Virus record (IMG/VR): IMGVR_UViG_3300046167_000171
Coordinates: 1 to 28,751 of that record
Length of the DNA: 28,751 bases
Origin: a virus
Reading direction: 5' to 3' (one strand)
Part shown: positions 8,149 through 14,158 of the stretch, one piece after another
Layout: each line of letters begins with the position of its first letter
How positions within the stretch are numbered: the first letter of the stretch is position 1
Translations under genes and position numbers: made by a program
The notes under the pieces: model-generated
What the model was told of the DNA's origin: nothing
The model's database searches: none
The model's input: the letters and a program-made list of their open reading frames with translations, nothing else

Positions 8149-8457
8149 ATGGATATTATTACGGACTTACCAAAGAATTTCACAGATGATGAAATCGATG
8201 CAGCATTTATGCAAGAGATCAAGAATGGTTTCAAATTAGAAAGAGAAACAGAACACGAGAGAGTAGCAGCTGCCGCTAAACAAGCAGCACACCTTAAGGG
8301 CACAACGCATCCAGTACTAGGGAAACCAGTAGCCACTATGCCGGCTCGTGAGTTCTTTAGACTTACAAGTAAGTACGGACACAAGGAGGTACACTCCAAA
8401 GAATTTTTAAAGCACTACAATAAAACATTTGCTGAACTTTCCCCTAATAAAATATAA
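8149..8457 (+). CDS. Small helical protein after capsid gene, unknown function
   Basis: A 102-residue, largely helical, charged protein (MQEIKNGFKLERETEHERVA, then AREFFRLTSKYGHKEVHSKE). It is the first gene after the capsid terminator, and its stop overlaps the ATG of the next gene by one base (TAATG), suggesting coupling. No Shine-Dalgarno is visible before the ATG. I do not recognise a family. Genes in this slot of podovirus-like genomes are commonly connector or virion proteins, and co-transcription with the adaptor gene fits that, but the sequence itself shows no diagnostic motif. Confidence 0.75.
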   Translation: MDIITDLPKNFTDDEIDAAFMQEIKNGFKLERETEHERVAAAAKQAAHLKGTTHPVLGKPVATMPAREFFRLTSKYGHKEVHSKEFLKHYNKTFAELSPNKI

Positions 8458-9395
8458 TGCAAGTAAAAAGTTATACAGATCTCAAAGCACTCATACAAGC
8501 GTTAGCCGGTGTGAGTTCTTTTACAACTGAAGAGGATTCTAAGATTCTTAGTTTTGTAAATCGCCGAGCTGCGGAAGCATATAACTTGAGTCCATCTTGG
8601 GCAAGATATTTAGTTTCTTCTGAAGAAAGAAAAATTTTTCCATTCAGTATATCTAATGTAACACAAAACACTCAGTTAAATCAAGCTTACGAAAATATTG
8701 GAGCAGCAACATATGCTTCTGGTATAGGGTATGATGTTTATAGAGGAGTAACGGATACTAGCTGTTTTCTTTATAAAACTAAAATAGCAACTGGTTTATC
8801 TAGCTACGATGCTTGGTTGGTTTCTAAAAATGCTACTCAACTTTCTACTGGAGCATCACCATCTGGTGGTACTGCATTATTTTATAGTGCTGAAGGATTT
8901 TTTAATGATAACCCATCAAATATAACAGATTGGGTTTCTGCTGAATCCGGAGATGTTATTTCAGTTAATGCTAAAATTTTAATACCTTATTCGCAGAGCG
9001 GTAAACCTACTGTAGGTGAATTTATACGAATACATAAGAATCAAGCATTTTTAAATAATTCATCTTTGGAGTACGATTTTTTCGTAGATGCAGAGGGTGC
9101 CAATATTTTAAACATAGCTAACCCTACGGACGGTTCAGCGTTTATAACTTATAAGAAAGAGCTTCCTATATTTACAGCGGATTCAACAGACTTACCACTT
9201 GAATTCTTTTACTTCGTAGCTCACGCAGCTTATGCAGACTTCTTGCGTATGGATGGTCAGCACGGTAAAGCTCTAACCGAAGAACAAATAGCTAAAAACT
9301 ATTTAGACATCGAGCTAGAAAAAATAGATATTCGTTCAAACAATAACTCAATCAATCACAAATTTTCAACTTACGTCAATCGACAAAGTCGTTGA
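8457..9395 (+). CDS. Head-tail adaptor-like protein with an inserted variable domain
   Basis: A 312-residue protein that I read as the head-tail adaptor (the layer below the portal, comparable to T7 gp11). The conserved-looking parts are the N-terminal helices (SYTDLKALIQALAGVSSFTT, FVNRRAAEAYNLSPSWARYL) and the C-terminal helices (FYFVAHAAYADFLRMDGQHG, EEQIAKNYLDIELEKID), which together would make the usual four-helix adaptor core. Between them, about residues 65-235, lies a Ser/Thr/Asn/Gly-rich beta-type segment that looks like an inserted surface domain. The order portal, scaffold, capsid, adaptor supports the call. It could instead be another connector or tail-completion protein; confidence is moderate. 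Confidence 0.6.
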   Translation: MQVKSYTDLKALIQALAGVSSFTTEEDSKILSFVNRRAAEAYNLSPSWARYLVSSEERKIFPFSISNVTQNTQLNQAYENIGAATYASGIGYDVYRGVTDTSCFLYKTKIATGLSSYDAWLVSKNATQLSTGASPSGGTALFYSAEGFFNDNPSNITDWVSAESGDVISVNAKILIPYSQSGKPTVGEFIRIHKNQAFLNNSSLEYDFFVDAEGANILNIANPTDGSAFITYKKELPIFTADSTDLPLEFFYFVAHAAYADFLRMDGQHGKALTEEQIAKNYLDIELEKIDIRSNNNSINHKFSTYVNRQSR

Positions 9396-9412
9396 CACTC
9401 AATGTAAAATAC
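9392..9412 (+). promoter_or_regulatory. Copy 3 of motif TTGAYAC-N6-TAWWATAY
   Basis: Reads TTGACAC, six bases, TAAAATAC. It overlaps the stop codon of the adaptor gene and ends only 4 bases before the next ATG at 9417, with no room for a Shine-Dalgarno. If it were a promoter, the transcript for the next gene would be nearly leaderless or would start inside the gene, so another role (processing or translation signal) is also possible. Confidence 0.35.
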
Positions 9413-9416
9413 TCAT

Positions 9417-9755
9417 ATGGCAAATTCATTCGTAACTAACCTTTATCCTATACCAAGTGGAACCGGAAATGACCACAGATTGACAGTTGATGCTACCGCT
9501 GGTGGCGTTCTGTTCTCTGGAGCAAACGATGATAACACAAGTGCCTTCGATTCATTGACTAAATATATCGCTATGGATGTCCAAGACGCTGATGTATTTA
9601 TGACATTCGATGGTAGTGCACCCACAACATCAAACGGTCACAAGTTATTCGCTGGTAGAAGTTATACCTTCAGCAAAGAGGCAGCTGTCAAAGCTAAGTT
9701 CATTCGCTCTGGTGGTACTTCCGCAAAGATTCACGCATCTCAGTTCACTAACTAA
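9417..9755 (+). CDS. Small beta-rich virion protein
   Basis: A 112-residue protein with alternating hydrophobic strands and Gly/Asn/Asp turns (GTGNDHRLTVDATAGGVLFS; ADVFMTFDGSAPTTSNGHKL), suggesting a beta-sandwich. No signal peptide, membrane helix or enzyme motif is visible. Small beta-sandwich proteins in this part of phage genomes are often head decoration, head-fibre or tail-completion proteins; which one cannot be told here. It starts 21 bases after the adaptor gene, under the third copy of the 21-base motif. Its stop overlaps the next ATG by one base, coupling it to the lectin-like gene. Confidence 0.7.
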   Translation: MANSFVTNLYPIPSGTGNDHRLTVDATAGGVLFSGANDDNTSAFDSLTKYIAMDVQDADVFMTFDGSAPTTSNGHKLFAGRSYTFSKEAAVKAKFIRSGGTSAKIHASQFTN

Positions 9756-11041
9756 TGTCTTCAGAACAACTAGCTGACGGAGTCAACCCTTTGGATGCTG
9801 AGTTGGCGGCAACTTGGGACTTACTTAAAGGATACTCTGGTAGAGATACCGATCTAGGAATAGCTCGTAGATTTGGTGGTGCTTCAGCGGCGTACTCATT
9901 GCGAGATATTGGTGCAATGAATGGAAAAGTTGTAAGAGTTCGTAGAGATAGTGATGCTGCTGAAGAAGATTTCTCAGCCAATCAAGTAGCAAGTGGAGCA
10001 TTAGAAACTTTTGTTATAGATGGTGCAAGTCAAAAAGGGTTAGACCAAAGCACTTGGCAAGCTACTGGAGTAGAAGGTGATTTTGTTTCAACTAGCACCG
10101 ATGGGTTTAGCTATCAAAATAGTTCTGGTACAGCATTTATTGGAGTTACACTTTCAGAAACATTAGCACTTAATGATTCGGTATTTGTTTCATTTAATGC
10201 AAGTGGTGTGGATATTCCAGATGAAAGTCCTCAAATTAGATTGAGAGATTCTGTTAGTGGAGGCAGTGCTTCATCTAGTCTTATTGGAGTAGTAAATAAT
10301 GGATTTAATTCATTTCAGTTAACTTACGACCAATCTAGCTATGCAAATGGAGATAATATAGTATTCTCCGAAGGTAATACTGGTGGTGGTACTGTAACTA
10401 TATCTGACTTTAAAGTATTTGGAGTATCTCGTAATGGTTTCGTGCAAACTTGGTACGACCAAAGTGGTAATGGTAATAATGCTAGTCAAGCATCAGCTGG
10501 ATCTCAACCATATATTATTAGTAATGGAAACCAAGTAACATTAGATAATGGTACACCATCAATTGCATTTGAAAGAATAACTGGTTCGGATAGTCTTTCA
10601 ATTAGTACTCCAATAGCAAATGAGCCATATACATTTTTTGCTACTACAGTAAATAATGCAAGTAATGCTTGGTTTAGATTATTTGGGGAATCTAATGCTG
10701 CTCCAACAGTCTTTTTGAAAAACAATAATAATATAGATTATACTCCTAGTGACTCAGATTCATCTGGTAATATATCTGCTGCTACAACTTCAGATAATAT
10801 TGTCTCTGGATTTAGTGGAGTAAATGGTGGTGCTGATGGAATATTAAGATTTAACGGAACAAATCTTAAAACAGATATTAGTAGAACGCAAGATGGGGAC
10901 TCAATAAGTCTAATAGGTAGATTTCCAAATAATGGAACGGGTTTTGCACACATTGAATCTCTAGTATTTTACGAATCTGATTTAACAGCGGACTTTGATA
11001 CAATAGAAAAAGAATTAGCACAACCAATTAATATTTTATAA
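9755..11041 (+). CDS. Lectin-like surface protein (arabinofuranosidase-B / LamG type), probable receptor-binding or head-fibre protein
   Basis: A 428-residue structural protein. The N-terminal part (residues 1-75) has AAYSLRDIGAMNGKVVRVRR followed by a short acidic stretch. After a beta-rich insertion (about residues 80-225), the pattern resumes with FVQTWYDQSGNGNNASQAS and a concanavalin-like half ending in HIESLVFYESDLTADFDTIE. The AYSLR...VRVRR...TWYDQSGNG series is the signature I associate with phage proteins related to the arabinofuranosidase-B catalytic domain and concanavalin A-like lectins. A sugar-binding role at the virion surface is likely; catalysis is not shown. The body is rich in Asn, Ser and Gly, like exposed fibres. 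Its location between connector genes and the lysis cassette fits a virion component. Confidence 0.6.
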   Translation: MSSEQLADGVNPLDAELAATWDLLKGYSGRDTDLGIARRFGGASAAYSLRDIGAMNGKVVRVRRDSDAAEEDFSANQVASGALETFVIDGASQKGLDQSTWQATGVEGDFVSTSTDGFSYQNSSGTAFIGVTLSETLALNDSVFVSFNASGVDIPDESPQIRLRDSVSGGSASSSLIGVVNNGFNSFQLTYDQSSYANGDNIVFSEGNTGGGTVTISDFKVFGVSRNGFVQTWYDQSGNGNNASQASAGSQPYIISNGNQVTLDNGTPSIAFERITGSDSLSISTPIANEPYTFFATTVNNASNAWFRLFGESNAAPTVFLKNNNNIDYTPSDSDSSGNISAATTSDNIVSGFSGVNGGADGILRFNGTNLKTDISRTQDGDSISLIGRFPNNGTGFAHIESLVFYESDLTADFDTIEKELAQPINIL

Positions 11042-11043
11042 CA

Positions 11044-11292
11044 ATGAGCGAAGAAACAATCAATTATTTAGTATACGACACAGAGGCTGATGCGATTGCA
11101 AGAGCAGACACAGAGGGTGCTAGACGAGGCTATGCTTACCACAGAGTAGGCTCTGGTACTCGTTATCACACTTACCCACAAGTAACTGCTGACAGCAAGT
11201 ACGCCCTTGTTGTAAACGGATACGAACTAACAGAAGATGAAGAGTCAGCTATTACAACTAGCGTCACCTTCCCGGAACCAGAGGAAGTCTAG
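11044..11292 (+). CDS. Small acidic protein after the lectin-like gene
   Basis: An 82-residue acidic protein with many Tyr, Glu and Ala residues (LVYDTEADAIARADTEGARR, then a Tyr/His-rich strand YAYHRVGSGTRYHTYPQ). It begins 2 bases after the preceding stop and ends 1 base before the next ATG. It has the look of the small folds that follow phage fibre genes and may be a fibre chaperone or a small virion protein, but this is inference from position. There is no membrane segment, although it heads the run of lysis genes. Confidence 0.7.
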   Translation: MSEETINYLVYDTEADAIARADTEGARRGYAYHRVGSGTRYHTYPQVTADSKYALVVNGYELTEDEESAITTSVTFPEPEEV

Positions 11293-11293
11293 T

Positions 11294-11452
11294 ATGGAAG
11301 AGACACTACAAAGATTATCCGTTGGTATCTTCGGCTGGATAGCCACGGATACAATACAGAACGTAGACCTTATGCTCGGAGTAGTGTCAAAATTTGTTCT
11401 GATCACTTTAACAGTTTTATCAATCTATAAACTATGGAGGGAACTTAAATGA
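11294..11452 (+). CDS. One-helix membrane protein, lysis-cassette candidate
   Basis: A 52-residue protein with one predicted membrane helix (VVSKFVLITLTVLSIYKLW, residues 30-48) and a short basic end (REL-K). The N-terminal half is amphipathic (LQRLSVGIFGWIATDTIQ). ATG 11294 is preferred over an upstream in-frame ATG inside the previous gene because it starts just after that gene's stop. Its stop overlaps the ATG of the holin-like gene by 4 bases, and GGAGG for the next gene lies inside its last codons. A paired small membrane protein beside a holin is commonly an antiholin, a second holin or a spanin part; no lipobox is present. Confidence 0.7.
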   Translation: MEETLQRLSVGIFGWIATDTIQNVDLMLGVVSKFVLITLTVLSIYKLWRELK

Positions 11453-11856
11453 CACCAGAATTATTAGCAATGTTAGGCGGTGGAGCCTCTGGCTTTATCT
11501 TTAAATTAGTAGGTACACTAGTACAAAATCAAGCAGCACTTACTAAAGGACTAATTGAAAAACAAAAAGCATCAGACGAAAGTGCCGATGCCGCAGCAAA
11601 AAGGGTAGATGCCTTTGGTGCTTGGACACGTAGAATTATTGTATTAACAGTTTTATTTGGCGTAATCATTGCACCATTTATTCTAGCAAATAGTGAATCC
11701 GGCGTTACCATAGCTACTGATTACAGTAATTGGTTCGGAATCTTCAAAGGTACAAATTACCAAACTCTTCACGGATACATCATTCTCCCCGAAATCAAGA
11801 CAGCCGTTATTAGTATAATCAGTTTCTACTTCGGAAGTGCAGCAGTAAGTAAATAG
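11449..11856 (+). CDS. Holin-like protein (3TM type)
   Basis: A 135-residue membrane protein resembling phage holins with three membrane segments (PF11351 type). Visible features are the Gly-rich N-terminal helix (ELLAMLGGGASGFIFKLVGT), a linker with SADAAAKRVDAFGAWTRR, the hydrophobic helix IIVLTVLFGVIIAPFILA (about residues 64-81), and a C-terminal hydrophobic helix (AVISIISFYFGSAAVS). Such proteins make the membrane hole that releases the endolysin at the end of infection. A strong Shine-Dalgarno GGAGG (11436-11440) sits 8 bases ahead of the ATG. The likely partner enzyme is the lysozyme at 5148-5705, unusually far upstream. Confidence 0.72.
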   Translation: MTPELLAMLGGGASGFIFKLVGTLVQNQAALTKGLIEKQKASDESADAAAKRVDAFGAWTRRIIVLTVLFGVIIAPFILANSESGVTIATDYSNWFGIFKGTNYQTLHGYIILPEIKTAVISIISFYFGSAAVSK

Positions 11857-11877
11857 TATGATCTGTAAACTTTGTAA

Positions 11878-12705
11878 ATGGATAAGCAAACTGCCAAAAA
11901 TAAACTCAAAGAATTGCGGGATTCTCTGTCCGAAGTCTTGGATGGAAAAGCCTATCAAGATTCTAAGGAGATTAAAGAGCAGTCTGCTGAAGCTATCAAG
12001 CAAGCTAGGTCAGCTGGTAAGCAACTTAAAAAGTCTCTTCTCGAAAAAGTAAAAGACCTTCCGGTTGTACAGAAGGTTAGCGAATTAGGAACTGCTGGTA
12101 GTGTCGCTGTAAGTACAGCCGCAGTTGCTCAGACAACGGTTGCCGTAGATCAAACAGAAGTCTTCGTGGCAAACATCGCAAACGATGTTATCGAAGAGCG
12201 TATCGAAGTTCCAATGTTCATTGATACCTTTGTTGATTTCCACGAGTTGAATGATTGGGGTCAAGTGGTTATCGCTGAGAAGATCGCTGCGGTTTCCGAA
12301 CAGTCACAGATTTCTCAACCAGCTGTTGACGCTCCGGACACCACACAAGAAACCTCTCCTTCTTCAAATAGTTCTTCCGCCGAAAGTTCCTCTCAAAGCG
12401 ATCAGCCACAACAAACTGATAAATCATCAGAGTCCCAAAGCCAAGAGCAAGAATCAAAAGAAGATAGTTCATCAGAGGAAAGTGAAGAGGTTAAAGAAAG
12501 CGATTCAGAACAAGATAAAGAAGATAAGCAAGAGAAAACCCAAGAACAGCAAACTGAAAGTAAAGACCAATCTCAAGAAAGTAATTCATCCTCTGAGACT
12601 AGCACAGAGTCCAATGATGTCAAGTCCGATTTACCCACAATAGAAACACCCTTTGAGCCAATGGATGGCGAGGTAAGCCCCCATCGGCAAGTATCACCAA
12701 TATAA
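11878..12705 (+). CDS. Long disordered Ser/Gln/Glu-rich protein with a small apolar segment
   Basis: A 275-residue protein of unknown function. Residues 1-60 are a charged Lys/Glu coiled coil. Residues 64-88 form a small-residue apolar segment (GTAGSVAVSTAAVAQTTVAV) that might cross a membrane. Residues 90-145 are acidic and look folded (FVANIANDVIEERIEVPMFI). From about residue 145 to the end it is low complexity, almost only Ser, Gln, Glu, Lys, Asp and Thr, and surely disordered. The ATG has no Shine-Dalgarno. It lies inside the membrane/lysis cassette, so a cell-envelope role (spanin-like or lysis control) is possible but unproven. A 64-residue frame overlapping its start (11858-12052) is rejected as a shadow. 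Confidence 0.7.
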   Translation: MDKQTAKNKLKELRDSLSEVLDGKAYQDSKEIKEQSAEAIKQARSAGKQLKKSLLEKVKDLPVVQKVSELGTAGSVAVSTAAVAQTTVAVDQTEVFVANIANDVIEERIEVPMFIDTFVDFHELNDWGQVVIAEKIAAVSEQSQISQPAVDAPDTTQETSPSSNSSSAESSSQSDQPQQTDKSSESQSQEQESKEDSSSEESEEVKESDSEQDKEDKQEKTQEQQTESKDQSQESNSSSETSTESNDVKSDLPTIETPFEPMDGEVSPHRQVSPI

Positions 12706-12707
12706 TA

Positions 12708-12878
12708 ATGGAATTTTTTAAATATATATTCGATAACTACAAAGACAATATGCTCGGTATAGCATTTGCCTACATTGGTATAATATCAATAGTAGTGATG
12801 TTTTTACCTAAGGATAACTTCATCTCTAAGCTCTTCAAAGAGTTTGCCTCAATCTTTACATCCCTTTTCAAAAAATGA
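12708..12878 (+). CDS. Small one-helix membrane protein upstream of the PEP-CTERM gene
   Basis: A 56-residue protein: a charged N-terminus (EFFKYIFDNYKDN), one membrane helix (MLGIAFAYIGIISIVVMFL, residues 15-33) and a Lys/Phe-rich amphipathic tail (FISKLFKEFASIFTSLFKK). Positive charges lie mainly after the helix, so the C-terminus is probably cytoplasmic. It follows the disordered protein by 2 bases, and its stop overlaps the ATG of the PEP-CTERM gene (ATGA) right after a run of six A. No lipobox or family motif is visible. Like the protein at 11294-11452, it may be a lysis accessory. Confidence 0.75.
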   Translation: MEFFKYIFDNYKDNMLGIAFAYIGIISIVVMFLPKDNFISKLFKEFASIFTSLFKK

Positions 12879-13156
12879 GCCACGAAGCCACAACACGTCC
12901 ACTAGCTATAACAAACTCTGATTACGATTGGGGAGATAACTTTGCATCAAATGATTACAACTATTTTTATGTACCTTCTATTCCAGAATGGGCATACAGT
13001 GAGTTCGATGGATTACTATACGAGGGAGTCCAATACAATTGGAACGAAGTGGATTACAGACTTTCAGTAGAATACAACAGCGTACCAGAACCAGCATTTG
13101 TTGGTTTATTTATGGGACTTTGTTTACTAGCATTAACACTAATAAAGAGGAAATAA
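12875..13156 (+). CDS. PEP-CTERM-tailed protein, phage-encoded
   Basis: A 93-residue protein ending in a classic PEP-CTERM sorting signal: VPEP (residues 70-73), one hydrophobic helix (AFVGLFMGLCLLALTLI, 74-90) and the basic cap KRK at the very end. In bacteria such tails are recognised by exosortase, which processes exported proteins for the outer envelope or for exopolysaccharide-linked matrix. The rest is rich in Tyr, Asp, Asn and Trp (SDYDWGDNFASNDYNYFYV) with no recognisable domain. Notably, there is no N-terminal signal peptide, which normal substrates have. It overlaps the previous gene by 4 bases. It could be a tail-anchored envelope protein, an exosortase decoy, or a substrate using an upstream membrane anchor. 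Confidence 0.78.
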   Translation: MSHEATTRPLAITNSDYDWGDNFASNDYNYFYVPSIPEWAYSEFDGLLYEGVQYNWNEVDYRLSVEYNSVPEPAFVGLFMGLCLLALTLIKRK

Positions 13157-13158
13157 CT

Positions 13159-13239
13159 ATGGACAAATACGGAAAAGGAAGTTGCGGCGAAAGAGTCGGT
13201 AAAGGTAAAGGTAAGATGAAGAAAGGCTACGGTAAGTAA
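13159..13239 (+). CDS. 26-residue Lys/Gly-rich mini-protein
   Basis: A tiny basic protein of 26 residues, mostly Lys and Gly with one Cys (MDKYGKGSCGERVGKGKG, then KMKKGYGK). An AGAGGA ribosome-binding site (13146-13151) precedes the ATG, and its stop overlaps the next start (TAATG). It opens a chain of six very small lysine-rich genes ending at 14158. Coding status is supported by the ribosome-binding site and the tight coupling, not by a known family. Confidence 0.65.
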   Translation: MDKYGKGSCGERVGKGKGKMKKGYGK

Positions 13240-13373
13240 TGCCCGGAGGACTTATATCGGTTGTAGTAATCGGAGACAAGAAGAAGGGTTCTTGTTGCCC
13301 AGCTTGTGCCGCCGAAAGTGAAGCAAAGGCTATACGCCGTCCTAGCGTAGGCTCAACACGTAAGAAAGTATAA
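13239..13373 (+). CDS. 44-residue basic mini-protein with a CCPAC motif
   Basis: A 44-residue protein: a short hydrophobic start (PGGLISVVVIGD), then Lys-rich GDKKKGSCCPACAAESEAKA with a C-C-x-x-C cluster that could bind a metal, and a basic tail (RRPSVGSTRKKV). It is linked to both neighbours by one-base TAATG overlaps, which is the main evidence that it is translated. No function can be assigned. Confidence 0.65.
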   Translation: MPGGLISVVVIGDKKKGSCCPACAAESEAKAIRRPSVGSTRKKV

Positions 13374-13510
13374 TGGCTAAGATTTGTAAAAAAGGAATCG
13401 CTTGGGCACGTAGGACTTTCGATAAGTATCCTAGTGCTTATGCTAATATGGCGGCTAGTAAGTACTGTAAAGATCCTAACTACGCCAAGAAATCTAAGAA
13501 GAAGAAATAA
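13373..13510 (+). CDS. 45-residue basic mini-protein (YPSAYAN type)
   Basis: A 45-residue, very basic protein with two Cys (ICKKGIAWARRTFDKYPSAY, then ANMAASKYCKDPNYAKKSKK). The YPSAYANxxAxKxC pattern is one I have seen repeatedly in small proteins of marine phages, so this is probably a conserved phage family of unknown role. It is coupled on both sides by TAATG overlaps. A nucleic-acid-binding role would fit the charge, as inference. Confidence 0.75.
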   Translation: MAKICKKGIAWARRTFDKYPSAYANMAASKYCKDPNYAKKSKKKK

Positions 13511-13755
13511 TGGGTGAGCTCAAAAAGTGGAGAGAACAAAACTGGGTACGAATCGGAATTGACGGTTCAATCAAAGGACCTTGTGGAACCTCAAAAGATA
13601 AGAAAAGACCAGACCGTTGTCTTCCAATGGCTAAAGCCAAGAGTCTCACTAAGTCTGAAAGAGCGGCTACAGCTCGCAAGAAAAAAGCTGGCGGAGCAAA
13701 AGGAAAACAATTTGTAAGCAACACACCAAAAGCAAAAGTAAGAACCAAGAAATGA
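13510..13755 (+). CDS. Small basic phage protein (WVRIG/GPCGTSKDKK family)
   Basis: An 81-residue basic protein. Its N-terminal part (LKKWREQNWVRIGIDGSIKG) leads into PCGTSKDKKRPDRCLPMAKA and then a Lys/Arg/Ala-rich helix (SLTKSERAATARKKKAGGAK). This arrangement, with two Cys about 13 residues apart and the SERAATARKKKA helix, is typical of a small protein family common in phages (I believe it is catalogued as a DUF; I am not certain of the number). The function is unknown. It lies in the chain of overlapping small genes, coupled to the next by an ATGA overlap. Confidence 0.8.
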   Translation: MGELKKWREQNWVRIGIDGSIKGPCGTSKDKKRPDRCLPMAKAKSLTKSERAATARKKKAGGAKGKQFVSNTPKAKVRTKK

Positions 13756-13916
13756 GTAAAGGAATGCCAATAATGAGGGACGATAAGAAAAAGTCCATAG
13801 GTAGATCATCTATCAAAGATAAAGGAACTAAGTACAATATGCCTACGCTTCCAGATAACTTTGATCTAGACAGACAGAAGGCTGTACAAGAAGCTCATAA
13901 AAGATATTTAATTTAA
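13752..13916 (+). CDS. 54-residue basic mini-protein
   Basis: A 54-residue charged protein (MSKGMPIMRDDKKKSIGRSS, then KDKGTKYNMPTLPDNFDLDR and a helical end QKAVQEAHKRYLI). It overlaps the previous gene by 4 bases (ATGA) and the next by 1 base (TAATG), which supports translation by coupling. There is no recognisable family, no Cys and no hydrophobic segment. Its function is unknown. Confidence 0.65.
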   Translation: MSKGMPIMRDDKKKSIGRSSIKDKGTKYNMPTLPDNFDLDRQKAVQEAHKRYLI

Positions 13917-14158
13917 TGGCAGATAAAAAGAAAATGAAGTGCAACGTACCTCGCCGAGATGTTCAAGGCGGCAAGAAGTTCGTAGTAAAAGCTTGTGAAG
14001 GTGGTAAAGAAAAGATTATTCGTTTCGGAGATGCGAATATGAAAATCAAAAAGAATATACCAGCTCGTAAGAAAAGCTATTGTGCTCGTAGTGCTGGCAT
14101 CAAAGGCAAAGGAAAGATGTCTGCCAACTATTGGTCAAGAAAGGCTTGGGACTGCTAG
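13916..14158 (+). CDS. Small basic phage protein (DUF5754-like)
   Basis: An 80-residue basic protein resembling a small phage family often labelled DUF5754. KKFVVKACEGGKEKIIRFGD is followed by ANMKIKKNIPARKKSYCARS and a C-terminal GKMSANYWSRKAWDC. The family pattern is a beta-hairpin carrying IRFGD, then an Arg/Lys-Ser helix and a final YWSxKxW. Four Cys residues are spread along it. It is the last gene of the small-gene chain and stops immediately before the ATG of the nozzle-like gene with no spacing. The family's function is unknown; its basic surface suggests nucleic acid binding, which is inference. Confidence 0.75.
   Translation: MADKKKMKCNVPRRDVQGGKKFVVKACEGGKEKIIRFGDANMKIKKNIPARKKSYCARSAGIKGKGKMSANYWSRKAWDC

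Noticed and set aside
11858-12052. 64-residue frame starting with MICKLCKW right after the holin-like gene
   Set aside because: It lies almost wholly inside the start of the longer 275-residue gene in another frame, has no Shine-Dalgarno and shows no recognisable pattern. It could only be a short coupling peptide.
12251-12643. 130-residue Lys/Pro-rich + strand frame
   Set aside because: It is the shadow of the low-complexity tail of the disordered protein; biased codons keep a second frame open.
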